Assembly (NCBI GenBank): GCA_002083565.1
Contig: MSXM01000045.1
Span: forward strand, 6,440-13,081
Direction: 5' to 3'
Origin: Nitrospira sp. ST-bin4
GTDB taxonomy: Bacteria; Nitrospirota; Nitrospiria; Nitrospirales; Nitrospiraceae
DNA: 6,642 nucleotides
Of the stretch, positions 6,631-6,642 are shown in pieces; position 1 is the stretch's first letter, and each line of letters begins with the position of its first letter. Made by a program: the position numbers and the translations under genes. A model generated the notes under the pieces. That model saw only the letters and a list, made by a program, of their open reading frames with translations. It had not been told where the DNA came from and ran no database searches.

Positions 6631-6642
6631 AATGACCGCCGT

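Noticed and set aside
1..6642. CRISPR array, tRNA, rRNA, insertion sequence or phage genes
   Set aside because: No spaced repeats, cloverleaf, rRNA-like sequence, transposase motif or phage protein was seen. The window is almost fully occupied by the five genes described.

Overview
The window is one run of genes on the minus strand. It reads from the right edge to the left: nuoM copy 1, nuoM copy 2, nuoN, a membrane histidine kinase, and the first part of a single-domain response regulator cut by the left edge. No credible plus-strand gene was seen.

About 6642-3360: two consecutive, clearly different NuoM-type proton-pumping subunits of respiratory complex I (NADH:quinone oxidoreductase). 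They are followed, with a 4-base ATGA overlap, by nuoN (3363-1870). The ordinary order is nuoL-nuoM-nuoN, so one pump subunit is extra. This is the layout called '2M' complex I, which I recall being described in Nitrospira and some other bacteria and proposed to carry a fourth proton pump. nuoL and the rest of the operon should lie beyond the right edge. The two NuoM copies differ at different residues of the proton path. Copy 2 lacks the TM7 lysine and has a rebuilt broken-helix loop, a cytoplasmic loop insertion and an unusual hydrophilic tail. Copy 1 lacks the TM11 histidine and is about two residues short in TM8.

About 3373-3475: the 3' end of nuoM copy 2 looks like a captured palindromic repeat. 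It has an imperfect inverted repeat outside and a perfect 8-bp stem-loop in the middle, and it encodes the unusual tail.

1869-1757: a short non-coding gap. A GC hairpin overlaps the nuoN stop, and two near-identical decamers lie 30 bp apart. 1756-260: a CHASE3 histidine kinase. 257-1: an Rcp1-like response regulator, with its ribosome binding site inside the last codons of the kinase.

Organism: most likely a Nitrospira-like bacterium (phylum Nitrospirota). This is inferred from the tandem nuoM arrangement, the moderately high GC and the protein style, and is not proven by the window. The nuo genes would build the distal membrane arm of complex I. The two-component pair is an adjacent signalling cassette; whether it has any link to respiration is unknown.
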